From NCBI GenBank assembly GCA_050313895.1, contig JBNPMI010000008.1: a stretch of DNA of 64,000 nucleotides. The stretch is one strand, 5' to 3'. Below the pieces are notes generated by a model. It saw only the letters and a list, made by a program, of their open reading frames with translations, ran no database searches and was not told the origin of the DNA. Below, piece after piece: positions 8,251 to 17,062 of the stretch (positions are counted from its first letter, which is position 1; the number at the start of each line of letters is the position of its first letter). The translations under genes were made by a program, and so were the position numbers. Origin of the DNA: JALFST01 sp022779285 (lineage in GTDB: Bacteria; Bacillota; Clostridia; Tissierellales; Peptoniphilaceae).

Positions 8251-9008
8251 GCCATGTAACCTCAACAAAGGAAAAAAATTCATTGATTCTTGATGTGCGC
8301 CATCTTGCAAAACGATTCGGAGATCATGCGGTGCTGAAAGACGTTTCCATGGTGATAGAAGCCAGGGAGGTGATTGCTCTTCTGGGACCCTCGGGCTCGG
8401 GAAAATCTACGCTCTTGCGTTGTCTCAATCTCTTGGAAAAGCCGACGGAGGGAGAGATCCTCTTTCATGGACAATCCATTTTGCAGCCGAATCTGGACAG
8501 CAGACGATATTGTTCAAAGGTGGGAATGGTTTTTCAGCATTTCAATCTGTTCTCCAATATGACGGTTCTGGGAAACTGCATTCTCGGTCAAATGAAGGTT
8601 CTGCATAGAAGCCGGGAGGAGGCGAAGGAAAAGGCCCTCTTTTATTTGCAAAAGGTTGGCATGGCGGAGTACATCGATGCGAAGCCGGCACAAATATCCG
8701 GAGGACAAAAGCAGCGTGTGGCGATTGCAAGGTCTCTTGCTATGGATCCGGAGGTGTTGCTGTTTGACGAGCCCACATCCGCATTGGATCCGCAAAATGT
8801 TGCGGAGGTCATGAATGTCATACGCGGACTCGCAGACGAAGGCATGACCATGGTTGTGGTGACGCATGAGATGAATTTTGCAAAAAATGTAGCCAACGGC
8901 ATCTGTTTTCTGCAAAACGGGGTCATTCTGGAGCGCGGAGATCCGCAGGAAATGTTTGCGGATCCCAAGACACCGGAATTTCGTGAATTCTTGTCGATCG
9001 GAATGTAA
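8247..9008 (+). CDS. Amino-acid ABC transporter ATP-binding protein
   Basis: ATPase that powers the preceding fused binding protein-permease. The 253-residue product has Walker A G-P-S-G-S-G-K-S-T, the signature I-S-G-G-Q-K-Q-R-V-A-I-A-R, and Walker B L-L-F-D-E-P-T-S-A-L-D-P. It belongs to the GlnQ/HisP (polar amino-acid) class. The start at 8247 overlaps the upstream stop (ATGA) and is preceded by ACAGGAGGTG; an open frame continues upstream but that part overlaps the permease coding sequence. The two genes make a complete importer under lysine riboswitch control. Confidence 0.93.
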   Translation: MSHVTSTKEKNSLILDVRHLAKRFGDHAVLKDVSMVIEAREVIALLGPSGSGKSTLLRCLNLLEKPTEGEILFHGQSILQPNLDSRRYCSKVGMVFQHFNLFSNMTVLGNCILGQMKVLHRSREEAKEKALFYLQKVGMAEYIDAKPAQISGGQKQRVAIARSLAMDPEVLLFDEPTSALDPQNVAEVMNVIRGLADEGMTMVVVTHEMNFAKNVANGICFLQNGVILERGDPQEMFADPKTPEFREFLSIGM

Positions 9009-9235
9009 GAAGCGACCGGAGACGGGAAGGAGAACAACCGGTCAAAAGTCGGGCATTCCATTTGCGTCTATGAGAAAATGTTTTCACAGCATAGGACGGA
9101 TTTCTAATAAAAAATTAGCATATTTATGCTGAATCGCAGACATGCCGTATCGGGATAACGTATGTCAGAGGAAATTGAATTTATGCAAAAAATATACAGC
9201 TATAAAAATAATGATTGAAAAAATGCAAATTTTAA
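9009..9235. other. Intergenic stretch with a short palindrome
   Basis: No gene is seen. A perfect inverted repeat AGCATA-TT-TATGCT lies at 9117-9130, more than 100 bases upstream of the oppA promoter, and a GACCGG...CCGGTC stem lies just after the ATPase gene (about 9013-9041) without a T-run. Function unknown. Confidence 0.35.
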
Positions 9236-9263
9236 TTGATAAATAAAAAAATAAGTGTATAAT
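9236..9263 (+). promoter_or_regulatory. Promoter of the opp operon
   Basis: TTGATA (9236-9241) and a perfect TATAAT (9258-9263) with a 16-base spacer, in AT-rich DNA, about 25 bases before the oppA Shine-Dalgarno site. Confidence 0.75.
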
Positions 9264-9294
9264 GTTACCAATTATAGAAAAGGAGGTAGCTCGA

Positions 9295-10938
9295 ATGAAA
9301 CACAAAAAATGGTTGGGAATGCTTTTAGCATTCAGTCTTGTGCTCAGCGCATGCGGAGGAGGAAAAGATGCATCGTCTCATACGGGTTCCACAGCCGGAT
9401 CCGCTGCGAGCGGTGACCTCAATGTCATTAAGGAAACCGATCTGTTATCGATGGATTCCTCGGTCGCGACAGACGGAACCTCATTTGAGGTTCTGGCGGC
9501 AGTGGAAGAAGGTCTGTATGTTCTGGATGCGCAGGGCGCGGAAAAGCCGGCCTTGGCGGAAAGTGTGGACATCAGCGATGACGAACTGACATACACCTTT
9601 CACCTGCGTGATGCAAAATGGTCCAACGGAGATCCGGTAACAGCCAATGATTTTGTATTTGCATGGCGCCGCTTGGTAGATCCGGACACGGCATCTGACT
9701 ATAGCTATATTATGGAGGTCGCAGGTGTAGTCAATGCGGGGCCCATTATGAAAGGCGAAAAGCCTCTGGAGGAATTGGGTGTGAAGGCTGTGGATGAGAA
9801 GACTTTAGAGGTGACCCTGGAGCACAAGGTTCCCTTTTTCCTGAAGCTTCTGTCCTTTGGCTCCTTCCTTCCGATCAACCAGAAGTTCGTGGAGGAGAAG
9901 GGCGATCAATATGCACAAAGTCCGGAAAATCTGCTCTATAACGGACCGTTCCGCATGACCGAATGGGTCGCCGGAAACAGCTTTAAGGCAGTCAAGAATG
10001 AATCATACTGGGATGCCGCTAATGTCAAGCTCAATTCCATCAACTGGAAGGTCTCCAAGGATCCGCAAACCTCAGCTTTGGAGTTTGATACGGGAGCCTC
10101 GGATTTTGTCAGACTGACAGGTGATGTCGTAGGTCGTTATTCGGGCGATGAACGTATGCAGCAGGCGCTGGGCGGATATCTATGGTATCTTGTAGGCAAT
10201 CACGAGGCGGTTCCGGAGTTGAATAATGTCAATCTGGCAAAGGCCATTGCGAACGCATTTGATCGTGAGGAGCTTGCCAATGTTATTTTGAAGGACGGCG
10301 CAATCGGAGCATATGGATTTGTTCCGAAGGAGCTGGCATTCTCCCCGAGCGGGAAGGATTTCCGTGAGGAGAACGGGAATGATTTCTTCAACGAGGGAAC
10401 TGAGGCGGCGAAAGCCTACGCAGAAAAGGCCTTTCAGGAGCTTGGTATAAACAATCTCAGCCTGGAGCTGCTTTTCGAGGACTCAGAGGAATCTAAGAAG
10501 GTTGCAGAGTTTTTACAGGAACAGATCCAAAAGAATATTCCGAATTTAACCATTACCCTGAAATCACAGCCGAAGAAGGCCCGCCTGCAGCTTCAGCAGG
10601 ATGGAGATTTTCAGCTTGCGCTCCACCGTTGGGGGCCCGATTATCCGGATCCTATGACGTATCTGGACCTCTTTGTAACAGATTCCAGCTCCAACTACAA
10701 TCGCGTTACGATTCCCGGATATGATGAGATAATTGAGAAAGCCAGCAGCGGTACGCTGTCTGATGAAGAACGCTGGCAAGTATTGCTGGATGCAGAAAAA
10801 CTATTGCTCAAGGATGCACAGGGTCCGATTCCGGTCTACCAGGTCGGCAATTCCACAATGTGGAATCCCGCAGTAACGGGCTGGGAGTATCATACGACCG
10901 GCGTCAGCTACTATTATAAAAATGCAGTGAAGCAATAG
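9295..10938 (+). CDS. oppA: Peptide ABC transporter, substrate-binding lipoprotein
   Basis: Extracellular lipoprotein that captures oligopeptides for the OppBCDF importer. The 547-residue product has a lipoprotein signal (M-K-H-K-K-W then a hydrophobic run and the lipobox L-S-A-C-G), a Ser/Ala/Gly linker, and a family-5 binding domain (SBP_bac_5) in which F-H-L-R-D-A-K-W-S-N-G-D-P-V-T is the signature. The start is set at 9295 by AAAGGAGGTAGC; the longer frame from 9262 would place the promoter inside the gene. It is followed by a hairpin that may give the binding protein more transcript than the permeases. Confidence 0.95.
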   Translation: MKHKKWLGMLLAFSLVLSACGGGKDASSHTGSTAGSAASGDLNVIKETDLLSMDSSVATDGTSFEVLAAVEEGLYVLDAQGAEKPALAESVDISDDELTYTFHLRDAKWSNGDPVTANDFVFAWRRLVDPDTASDYSYIMEVAGVVNAGPIMKGEKPLEELGVKAVDEKTLEVTLEHKVPFFLKLLSFGSFLPINQKFVEEKGDQYAQSPENLLYNGPFRMTEWVAGNSFKAVKNESYWDAANVKLNSINWKVSKDPQTSALEFDTGASDFVRLTGDVVGRYSGDERMQQALGGYLWYLVGNHEAVPELNNVNLAKAIANAFDREELANVILKDGAIGAYGFVPKELAFSPSGKDFREENGNDFFNEGTEAAKAYAEKAFQELGINNLSLELLFEDSEESKKVAEFLQEQIQKNIPNLTITLKSQPKKARLQLQQDGDFQLALHRWGPDYPDPMTYLDLFVTDSSSNYNRVTIPGYDEIIEKASSGTLSDEERWQVLLDAEKLLLKDAQGPIPVYQVGNSTMWNPAVTGWEYHTTGVSYYYKNAVKQ

Positions 10939-10953
10939 TCGGTAAAGGAGGGA

Positions 10954-10978
10954 AAAAGGGGGGCGGTGTCCCCCTTTT
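10954..10978 (+). terminator. Hairpin between oppA and oppB (partial terminator / attenuator)
   Basis: AAAAGGGGG (10954-10962) pairs perfectly with CCCCCTTTT (10970-10978), loop GCGGTGT. The T-run is short and inside the stem, so termination is probably partial. It also sits between the only good Shine-Dalgarno site (10944-10952) and the likely oppB ATG (10987). Confidence 0.7.
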
Positions 10979-10986
10979 GTCATATT

Positions 10987-11922
10987 ATGGTCAAATATAT
11001 TTTCAAAAGAGTTGCGATTTCCGCGGTAACGCTCTTTCTTATCATTTTGTTCCTCTTCCTGATGCTGGACCAAATGCCGGGCTCTCCGTTTAACGATGAG
11101 AAGCTTTCACCTGAAATGCGCGAGCAGATAGAGGAAAAATATGGCCTGAATGATCCTATTCTGGTTCGTTTCGGCAGATATCTCAATATGATGCTGCATT
11201 TTGATTTCGGTCAATCATATAACATTCAGGTGAAGGCCTATGTTACCGATATGCTGAAGGGACGAGTGGCAGTCTCTTTTCAACTCGGGATTGCAGCGGT
11301 TATATTAGGAACCATCGTCGGGGCGGTGCTGGGAATTGTAGCGGCTCTGCGGCACGGCACCTGGGCGGATACGTTTACCTCATTGACAGCAGTCGCAGGA
11401 GTGAGTATTCCATCCTACGTTTTTGCTCTCTTTCTCTCTTTAATCGTGGCGTATCAATGGCGATGGGTTCCCGTATTGTATAATACCTCGCAGCCCTTGA
11501 TTTCTTCGATTTTACCGGTAATTTCCCTTTCCATGTTTACCACGGCGACCATTTCCCGTTTTTTGCGATCGGAAATGCTCGATATTCTGAACAGTGATTA
11601 TATTGAGCTTGCTCGATCAAAAGGAATGAGCGAAACGAAGGTGATTTGGAAGCATGGGATCCGCAATGCCCTGATTCCCGTGATCACGGTTCTGGGACCG
11701 TTAGTCGTCAATTTGATGACCGGATCGCTTGTTGTTGAGAAAATTTTTGCGATTCCGGGGATCGGCGAGCTCTTTGTAACGGCGATTCAGTCCAACGATT
11801 ATAATATTGTGATCGCCATCGCCTTTTTATATTCTGTGCTTTTCATCGGAGTCATGCTGATCGTGGATATTCTTTATGGAATCATTGACCCGCGCATTCG
11901 TCTCGGAAAGGAGGAATCATGA
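10987..11922 (+). CDS. oppB: Peptide ABC transporter permease OppB
   Basis: Inner-membrane permease of the peptide importer, 311 residues from the ATG at 10987 (M-V-K-Y-I-F-K-R-V, the normal OppB N-terminus) with six expected membrane helices. The coupling loop E-L-A-R-S-K-G-M-S contacts the ATPases. A GTG at 10966 would add seven residues but lies in the loop of the preceding hairpin. With the hairpin folded, the Shine-Dalgarno site is brought to about nine bases from the ATG. The end overlaps oppC by ATGA. Confidence 0.94.
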   Translation: MVKYIFKRVAISAVTLFLIILFLFLMLDQMPGSPFNDEKLSPEMREQIEEKYGLNDPILVRFGRYLNMMLHFDFGQSYNIQVKAYVTDMLKGRVAVSFQLGIAAVILGTIVGAVLGIVAALRHGTWADTFTSLTAVAGVSIPSYVFALFLSLIVAYQWRWVPVLYNTSQPLISSILPVISLSMFTTATISRFLRSEMLDILNSDYIELARSKGMSETKVIWKHGIRNALIPVITVLGPLVVNLMTGSLVVEKIFAIPGIGELFVTAIQSNDYNIVIAIAFLYSVLFIGVMLIVDILYGIIDPRIRLGKEES

Positions 11923-12926
11923 CTGATCGTGCATTTCGTGAGGATTTTCAATTTGCCTCACAAAAGGATTACGAGATTGTCGACATAATCAATAAGGAGC
12001 CTCCTTTTTTGCTTGAGGTCTGGCGCAGATTTCGAAAAAAACGAGCTTCTCGATTTGCATTTTATGTGATTCTGATCATTATTCTGATGGCTATTTTCAT
12101 GCCGTTTTTTTCTTCGCATGATTATCGGGAACAGAATTCAGCGCGCATCGGCCTTCCGCCGAAGGTGCCTCTTGTAGAAAATCTCGGCTTTCTGAATGGC
12201 AAATCGTATGGAAAAGATCTCTATCAGGAAAAGGGGGAATCCGGAAATTACTATTTCTTCGGAACGGACAGTCTGGGAAGAGATCTGTGGGTGCGCGTAT
12301 GGCAGGGGGCGAGAATCTCCCTTTATATGGCATTTTTGGCCATACTCATCGATTTATTCATCGGCGTGACCTACGGTTTGATTTCAGGATATTTCGGAGG
12401 AGCGGTGGATATGCTGATGCAGCGCTTCATCGAGGTGCTGAGCGGCATACCGGATACCGTGATCGTTACGCTTCTTGTGCTGATCATGAGCCCGGGGATC
12501 CTGTCGATTACCCTGGCTCTTTTGATCAAGGGTTGGATCGGTATGAGCCGTGTGACGCGTGCGCAGGTGCTGAAGCTGAAAAATCAGGAATACATTCTGG
12601 CGTCCAGAACGCTTGGAGCCTCCAGCATCTATATCATTTTCAAGGAGATCCTCCCGAATATTATGGGCCAGCTGATTGTTATGAGCATGTTCTCCATTCC
12701 CTCAGCCATCTTTACGGAAGCGTTTCTTGCTTTTATCGGTCTGGGCCTGGCCGCGCCGAATGCTTCTCTGGGAGTGCTCATCAGCGACGGTTTCAAATCC
12801 TTCCTCGTTTCCCCGTACATGGTGCTCATTCCTACGGTTGTACTGAGTCTATTGATGTTCAGCTTCAATATTTTAGCGGATGGTCTGCGTGATGCATTTG
12901 ATCCGACGCAGAAAGATCGGGGGTAG
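11919..12926 (+). CDS. oppC: Peptide ABC transporter permease OppC
   Basis: Second permease of the peptide importer, 335 residues. It has a long cytoplasmic N-terminus (about 1-45), one membrane helix (about 48-65), a periplasm-side loop with G-T-D-S-L-G-R-D-L-W (the OppC/DppC signature) and five more helices. The coupling loop is S-R-T-L-G-A-S-S. An AAAGGAGGAATC site precedes the ATG, which overlaps the oppB stop. One base separates its stop from oppD. It should pair with OppB to form the channel. Confidence 0.94.
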   Translation: MTDRAFREDFQFASQKDYEIVDIINKEPPFLLEVWRRFRKKRASRFAFYVILIIILMAIFMPFFSSHDYREQNSARIGLPPKVPLVENLGFLNGKSYGKDLYQEKGESGNYYFFGTDSLGRDLWVRVWQGARISLYMAFLAILIDLFIGVTYGLISGYFGGAVDMLMQRFIEVLSGIPDTVIVTLLVLIMSPGILSITLALLIKGWIGMSRVTRAQVLKLKNQEYILASRTLGASSIYIIFKEILPNIMGQLIVMSMFSIPSAIFTEAFLAFIGLGLAAPNASLGVLISDGFKSFLVSPYMVLIPTVVLSLLMFSFNILADGLRDAFDPTQKDRG

Positions 12927-12927
12927 T

Positions 12928-14022
12928 ATGGGAAAGAATAAGCTTCGTGATCTCAATGAACGCATTCTTTCAATCCGAGATTTGCATATTGAATTCACAA
13001 CGGATAAGGGAAGGATGGAGGCAATTCGCGGCATCGACTTTGATCTGTTTCAAAAAGAGACGGTTGCCATTGTAGGAGAGTCCGGGTCAGGAAAATCCGT
13101 GACGATGCGTGCCATTATGGGAATTCTCGCAAAAAACGGAAAAATCACCGAGGGCTCCATCAAATATTGGGATAAGGCGAATCAAAATAAGCTATACGAA
13201 ATTACGGCACTCAGCAATATACAGATTCGAAAATATCTGGCAGGAAAGAGAATTGCGATGATTTTCCAGGATCCCATGACATCGCTCGATCCCACTATGA
13301 AGATCGGCATTCAAATTCGGGAGACCATTCTCATGCATCGCAGAATGAGCAAGGATGCCGCAAAAAAGCTGAGCATACGCTATCTCTCGGATGTCGGCAT
13401 TCACAATGCGGAGCTGGTTTATGGACAATATCCCAATCAGCTGTCAGGCGGTATGCGGCAACGTGTGGTCATCGCCATCGCATTGTCCTGTCAACCGGAT
13501 ATTCTGATCTGCGATGAGCCGACAACGGCACTGGACGTAACCGTACAGGATCGCATTCTCAACCTGATACGGGATTTGCAGGAGAAAAACGGATTTTCAG
13601 TGATCTTTATTACGCATGATCTGGGCGTTGTCGCCAAGGTTGCCGATTATGTGGCTGTTATGTATGCAGGACGTATTGTGGAAAAGGGCACGGTCAATGA
13701 AATTTTCTATGATCCGCGCCATCCATATACGTGGGGTCTGCTCTCTTCCATGCCGGATCTTCATACCGAAGCGGGGACGCTGCATCCGATTCCGGGAACT
13801 CCGGTGGATCTCTTTCAGCCGATTCCGGGCGATGCATTTGCTCCACGAAATCCCTATGCGTTAAACATTGATTTCCGAGAAGCCCCGCCGCAATATGATG
13901 TGGGAGGAAAACATCGAGTAAGCTCGTGGCTTTTAGATGAACGTGCTCCTGAGGTGAAGATGCCTGAGGATCTTGCAAAGCGTATACAGCTGATGAAGAA
14001 GGAGGCGGGACTTGATGAATGA
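12928..14022 (+). CDS. oppD: Peptide ABC transporter ATP-binding protein OppD
   Basis: ATPase of the peptide importer, 364 residues. Walker A is G-E-S-G-S-G-K-S, the signature is L-S-G-G-M-R-Q-R-V-V-I-A, and Walker B is I-L-I-C-D-E-P-T-T-A-L-D-V. The C-terminal oligo_HPY extension (P-I-P-G-T-P-V-D-L, about 275-300) is typical, although the usual cysteines of its possible Fe-S site are not evident here. The ATG at 12928 is chosen because earlier in-frame starts lie inside oppC. The end overlaps oppF. Confidence 0.94.
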   Translation: MGKNKLRDLNERILSIRDLHIEFTTDKGRMEAIRGIDFDLFQKETVAIVGESGSGKSVTMRAIMGILAKNGKITEGSIKYWDKANQNKLYEITALSNIQIRKYLAGKRIAMIFQDPMTSLDPTMKIGIQIRETILMHRRMSKDAAKKLSIRYLSDVGIHNAELVYGQYPNQLSGGMRQRVVIAIALSCQPDILICDEPTTALDVTVQDRILNLIRDLQEKNGFSVIFITHDLGVVAKVADYVAVMYAGRIVEKGTVNEIFYDPRHPYTWGLLSSMPDLHTEAGTLHPIPGTPVDLFQPIPGDAFAPRNPYALNIDFREAPPQYDVGGKHRVSSWLLDERAPEVKMPEDLAKRIQLMKKEAGLDE

Positions 14023-14974
14023 TAAAATCTCTCAAATGGCTCAGGAACCTCTTCTCTCTGTAAAACACCTTTCTCAGCATTTCAAGGTAGGAAGGGGAAA
14101 AGTTGTTCGGGCTGTCAATGACATGAGCTTTGATATTTATCCCGGCGAGGTGTATGGACTTGTCGGAGAATCCGGATCCGGAAAGTCCACGGCGGGAAGA
14201 GCGATTATTCGTCTCTATCATCCGACATCGGGTGAAATTCACTTTTGCGGCAGAGATATTTCCGGAAAATTAAGCCATGAGGATGAGCGATTCCTGCGCA
14301 TGAATATGCAAATGATTTTCCAGGATCCCATGGCCTCACTCAATCCTCGAAGCCGTGTTTTGGATATTGTGGCGGCGGGACTGGATCATTTTCATCTCTA
14401 CCGGAATGCGGAGGAAAGAGAGCAGAAAGTGCTGGATGCTCTTTTGTCTGTGGGCCTTTCTCCGGAGCATGCCTCCCGCTTTCCGCATCAATTTTCGGGT
14501 GGGCAGCGCCAGCGTATCGGCATCGCAAGAGCGTTGGTGCTGAATCCGAAGCTCTTAATCGCGGATGAGGCGATTTCCGCTCTGGATGTTTCCATTCAGG
14601 CGCAGGTTGTTACGCTGTTGAATGAAATTCAGGAAAAGACGAATGTGGCGATTCTCTTCATTGCGCACGATCTGTCCATGGTGAAATACATTTCCGATCG
14701 CATCGGCGTCATTCATCTGGGACACCTGCTGGAAACGGGATCCAGTGAAGAGATTTTTGAGCGTCCCGTGCATCCGTATACGCGATCGCTTCTATCGGTG
14801 ATTCCTGAGCCCAATCCCATCGTGGAAAAAACAAAGGAAACCTTCCATTATGATTATGAGACCTCCGGTCTGGATTATGATGCCGGACAGCTCCGGGAGG
14901 TCGGCCGTACACATCGCGTCCGGGGAACGGAGGAAGAAGTGCGGCAATGGCTGCAGGAGACGGAAGGCAAATAG
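14015..14974 (+). CDS. oppF: Peptide ABC transporter ATP-binding protein OppF
   Basis: Second ATPase of the peptide importer, 319 residues. Walker A G-E-S-G-S-G-K-S-T, signature F-S-G-G-Q-R-Q-R-I-G-I-A-R, and Walker B L-L-I-A-D-E-A. The proline usually found after the catalytic Glu (D-E-P) is replaced by Ala here; the catalytic Glu itself is kept. GGAGG lies nine bases before the ATG at 14015. It is the last gene of oppABCDF, and a very strong terminator follows about 80 bases on. Peptide import fits an organism that ferments amino acids. Confidence 0.93.
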   Translation: MNDKISQMAQEPLLSVKHLSQHFKVGRGKVVRAVNDMSFDIYPGEVYGLVGESGSGKSTAGRAIIRLYHPTSGEIHFCGRDISGKLSHEDERFLRMNMQMIFQDPMASLNPRSRVLDIVAAGLDHFHLYRNAEEREQKVLDALLSVGLSPEHASRFPHQFSGGQRQRIGIARALVLNPKLLIADEAISALDVSIQAQVVTLLNEIQEKTNVAILFIAHDLSMVKYISDRIGVIHLGHLLETGSSEEIFERPVHPYTRSLLSVIPEPNPIVEKTKETFHYDYETSGLDYDAGQLREVGRTHRVRGTEEEVRQWLQETEGK

Positions 14975-15056
14975 AAAAGCGAGCGTTTCTTCGGAAGCTC
15001 CGGAGCATGATTTCGGACAGCAAATCCGTGAAGGCTTCTTGCAGGAGATTCATTGA

Positions 15057-15105
15057 AAAAAGCATGAGGGGTTCCTCCGCAAAGGAGGAACCCCTCATGC
15101 TTTTT
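15057..15105. terminator. Bidirectional terminator between oppF and the D-Asp operon
   Basis: A perfect 22-bp stem (15057-15078 with 15084-15105) with a GCAAA loop; the stem starts with AAAAA and ends with TTTTT, so it works for both convergent operons. Confidence 0.95.
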
Positions 15106-15119
15106 GCTGAAAAGAAACG

Positions 15120-15806
15120 TTAAAGCAGTGCCCGCCTCACCGCTTCCCTTGCCAGAATTTCTGTTGGATCCAGTATGGGAAACGGCAAATGATATTTTTC
15201 AAAAAGTATGGGAAGTTCCGTGCATGCCAGTACAAAGGCATCCGGTTTTTCATTCTCACAAATTGCGGTGAGGGCGTCCCGAAGTCCTTGAATTGGCAGA
15301 TCAAAGCGCTTTTTCTTTACGATTTCATAGATAGCATATTGAAGCTGCGCCATCAGCTCTTCTGTAGGCACAGTGAGCGCAACCCCTTTCTCCTCTATTT
15401 TTTTTTGATAAAGTCCCGTTCGCAGCGTCCCTTCCGTGCCGAGAACAGATACTTTTTGAAGCCTCAAATGCTGAATTTCCTCCGCGGTGAGGTCAATCAG
15501 GTTGAGAAGGGGAATACTCAGCTCAGATTGAATTCGATCATAGTAATAAAAAGAGGTGTTGCAGGGAAGGCATAGAAAATCCGCTCCCATTTGCTCAAGG
15601 ACATACCCCGTGCGGATAATTTCCCGAACGGGACTTTCTCCGCCGCGGAGTATGGCAGCGGTGCGGTCGGGAACCTGAGGATTGTTGTAGATCAATACGG
15701 GAATATGATCCTGATCGCGCTCTGCGGGTGTATTTTCGATGATTTTCTGAAAAAGGTCAGCCGTTGCCAGCGGACCCAAGCCGCCGATGATACCGATGGT
15801 TTTCAC
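15120..15806 (-). CDS. Aspartate racemase (Asp/Glu/hydantoin racemase family)
   Basis: PLP-independent amino-acid racemase, 228 residues, predicted to make D-aspartate. The N-terminus K-T-I-G-I-I-G-G-L-G-P-L-A-T is the aspartate racemase signature. The two catalytic cysteines are in L-P-C-N-T-S (about residue 82) and A-C-T-E-L-P (about 193). The gene overlaps the ATP-grasp ligase gene upstream by four bases. In Enterococcus faecium an aspartate racemase gene is next to the D-aspartate ligase gene Asl, which is the same pairing. It is the last gene of the ddl-murF operon. Confidence 0.92.
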   Translation of the reverse strand: MKTIGIIGGLGPLATADLFQKIIENTPAERDQDHIPVLIYNNPQVPDRTAAILRGGESPVREIIRTGYVLEQMGADFLCLPCNTSFYYYDRIQSELSIPLLNLIDLTAEEIQHLRLQKVSVLGTEGTLRTGLYQKKIEEKGVALTVPTEELMAQLQYAIYEIVKKKRFDLPIQGLRDALTAICENEKPDAFVLACTELPILFEKYHLPFPILDPTEILAREAVRRALL

Positions 15807-16999
15807 GATTTACCTGCCAATCTTGGATAATAACGTATCGTGGAGATTCTTCTGCGCCAAGAAAGAAGAAAGCGAAACAGATTTTTGTGAGAATAATAGG
15901 AAAATCCGTAATCCGCTTTTTTTTCGCGCAAAAGCGTTCTTACTTTTGTCTGTAGGGCTTCAGGAGTATATTTGAGAAGTACACTTTTATCCACGAGATA
16001 CCAGAGATGCTCTTCAATATGATTATAGTAGGGACGGGGCTTGTTTTCCACCAGATCGTCGACAAGATATTGCACAAAATTATTGCCGGCATAGGTCATG
16101 TACATCGAGGAGCGGCCTTGGCGCATATTGATCTCAAAGAGTTTATACACGCCGTCTCGCACATCCCGTTTTATATCGAAATTGGCATAGCCTCGATAAG
16201 GAATTTTCTCAAAAAAATCCCGGATCATGGATACCAGCTCAGGATAATCGCCGGAAATGAGCGCATTGTAATTTCCCACATCATTGGGTAACACCTCATC
16301 CAGAGCAGTCTGCGCAGCATGTGTCATGCGAAGGATTCCCTTCTGATCGACATAGGCATTGACGACAAACATGGCGTCGGTGCCTCCGGGGATGAAATCC
16401 TGCAAAAGAAAAGCATCCTGATATCCCTTGCCATAGATTTTTTCCATTAATTGATCCAGCTCCTCGCGAGTTTCCAGCCGAAATGCTTTTTTGTATCCTT
16501 CAAAATGGGGAAACCGAACCCAGGAGAAGCTGTCATTGGGCTTCGCAATGATGGGAAAGCCGAAGGGAAGAGCAATCTCCCGGTAGTTTGAGGGATCGAC
16601 GACTACCGTCTGCGGATGGGGAATTTTGTGCTTTTCGCAAAGACGGTAAAAATCGATTTTGCTCTCCAGCTGCTGATAGAGAGAAAGATCAATTACATTG
16701 AACCGGTAAAATTTGCGGAGCTGCTCCCGGTTTTCCACAATATATCGCATATAGTAATCGCTGCAGGGAATCAGAAGCAGATCTTCACCGCGATGCCGCT
16801 CGGCAAATTGCAACAGAATTTCTAAAAAGCGCCGGGGATCCATAAATTGCGCATCCGTTTCGACGGTAAGAAAATCGAGATGATCGGTATATCTTTGGTG
16901 ACGCATTCCCAACGCAAAGCTGTGAATATGATATTTTTGATAAAAAGAGAACGCTACGCCGTAGACGTTCCAATCCGAGCCTAAAATAACAGGTAACAT
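15803..16999 (-). CDS. ATP-grasp ligase, probable D-aspartate ligase of peptidoglycan cross-bridge
   Basis: 398-residue ATP-grasp protein. Visible elements: nucleotide-binding P-I-I-A-K-P-N-D-S (about 149-157), the central L-L-Q-D-F-I-P-G-G, and the Mg-binding end K-L-F-E-I-N-M-R-Q-G. The N-terminal region G-S-D-W-N-V-Y-G-V-A and overall layout resemble D-aspartate ligases that attach D-Asp to the Lys/Orn side chain of the stem peptide. Context is decisive: an aspartate racemase follows with a four-base overlap, and ddl and murF are upstream on the same strand. Another amino-acid ligase activity is possible. GAGGAG precedes the ATG. Confidence 0.8.
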   Translation of the reverse strand: MLPVILGSDWNVYGVAFSFYQKYHIHSFALGMRHQRYTDHLDFLTVETDAQFMDPRRFLEILLQFAERHRGEDLLLIPCSDYYMRYIVENREQLRKFYRFNVIDLSLYQQLESKIDFYRLCEKHKIPHPQTVVVDPSNYREIALPFGFPIIAKPNDSFSWVRFPHFEGYKKAFRLETREELDQLMEKIYGKGYQDAFLLQDFIPGGTDAMFVVNAYVDQKGILRMTHAAQTALDEVLPNDVGNYNALISGDYPELVSMIRDFFEKIPYRGYANFDIKRDVRDGVYKLFEINMRQGRSSMYMTYAGNNFVQYLVDDLVENKPRPYYNHIEEHLWYLVDKSVLLKYTPEALQTKVRTLLREKKADYGFSYYSHKNLFRFLLSWRRRISTIRYYPRLAGKS

Positions 17000-17062
17000 G
17001 GATACTCCTCAATCAACATTTATAAGCGAACAGCCTCTGTGAAAGGCTGAGCTGTATTGGAT

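Noticed and set aside
9009..9294. T-box or other riboswitch before oppA
   Set aside because: No T-box sequence, no terminator before oppA and only a short palindrome were seen.
17000..17062. Terminator between UPF0210 and the D-Asp ligase gene
   Set aside because: A weak 6-bp stem (CAGCCT/AGGCTG) without a T-run; the two genes are more likely one transcript.
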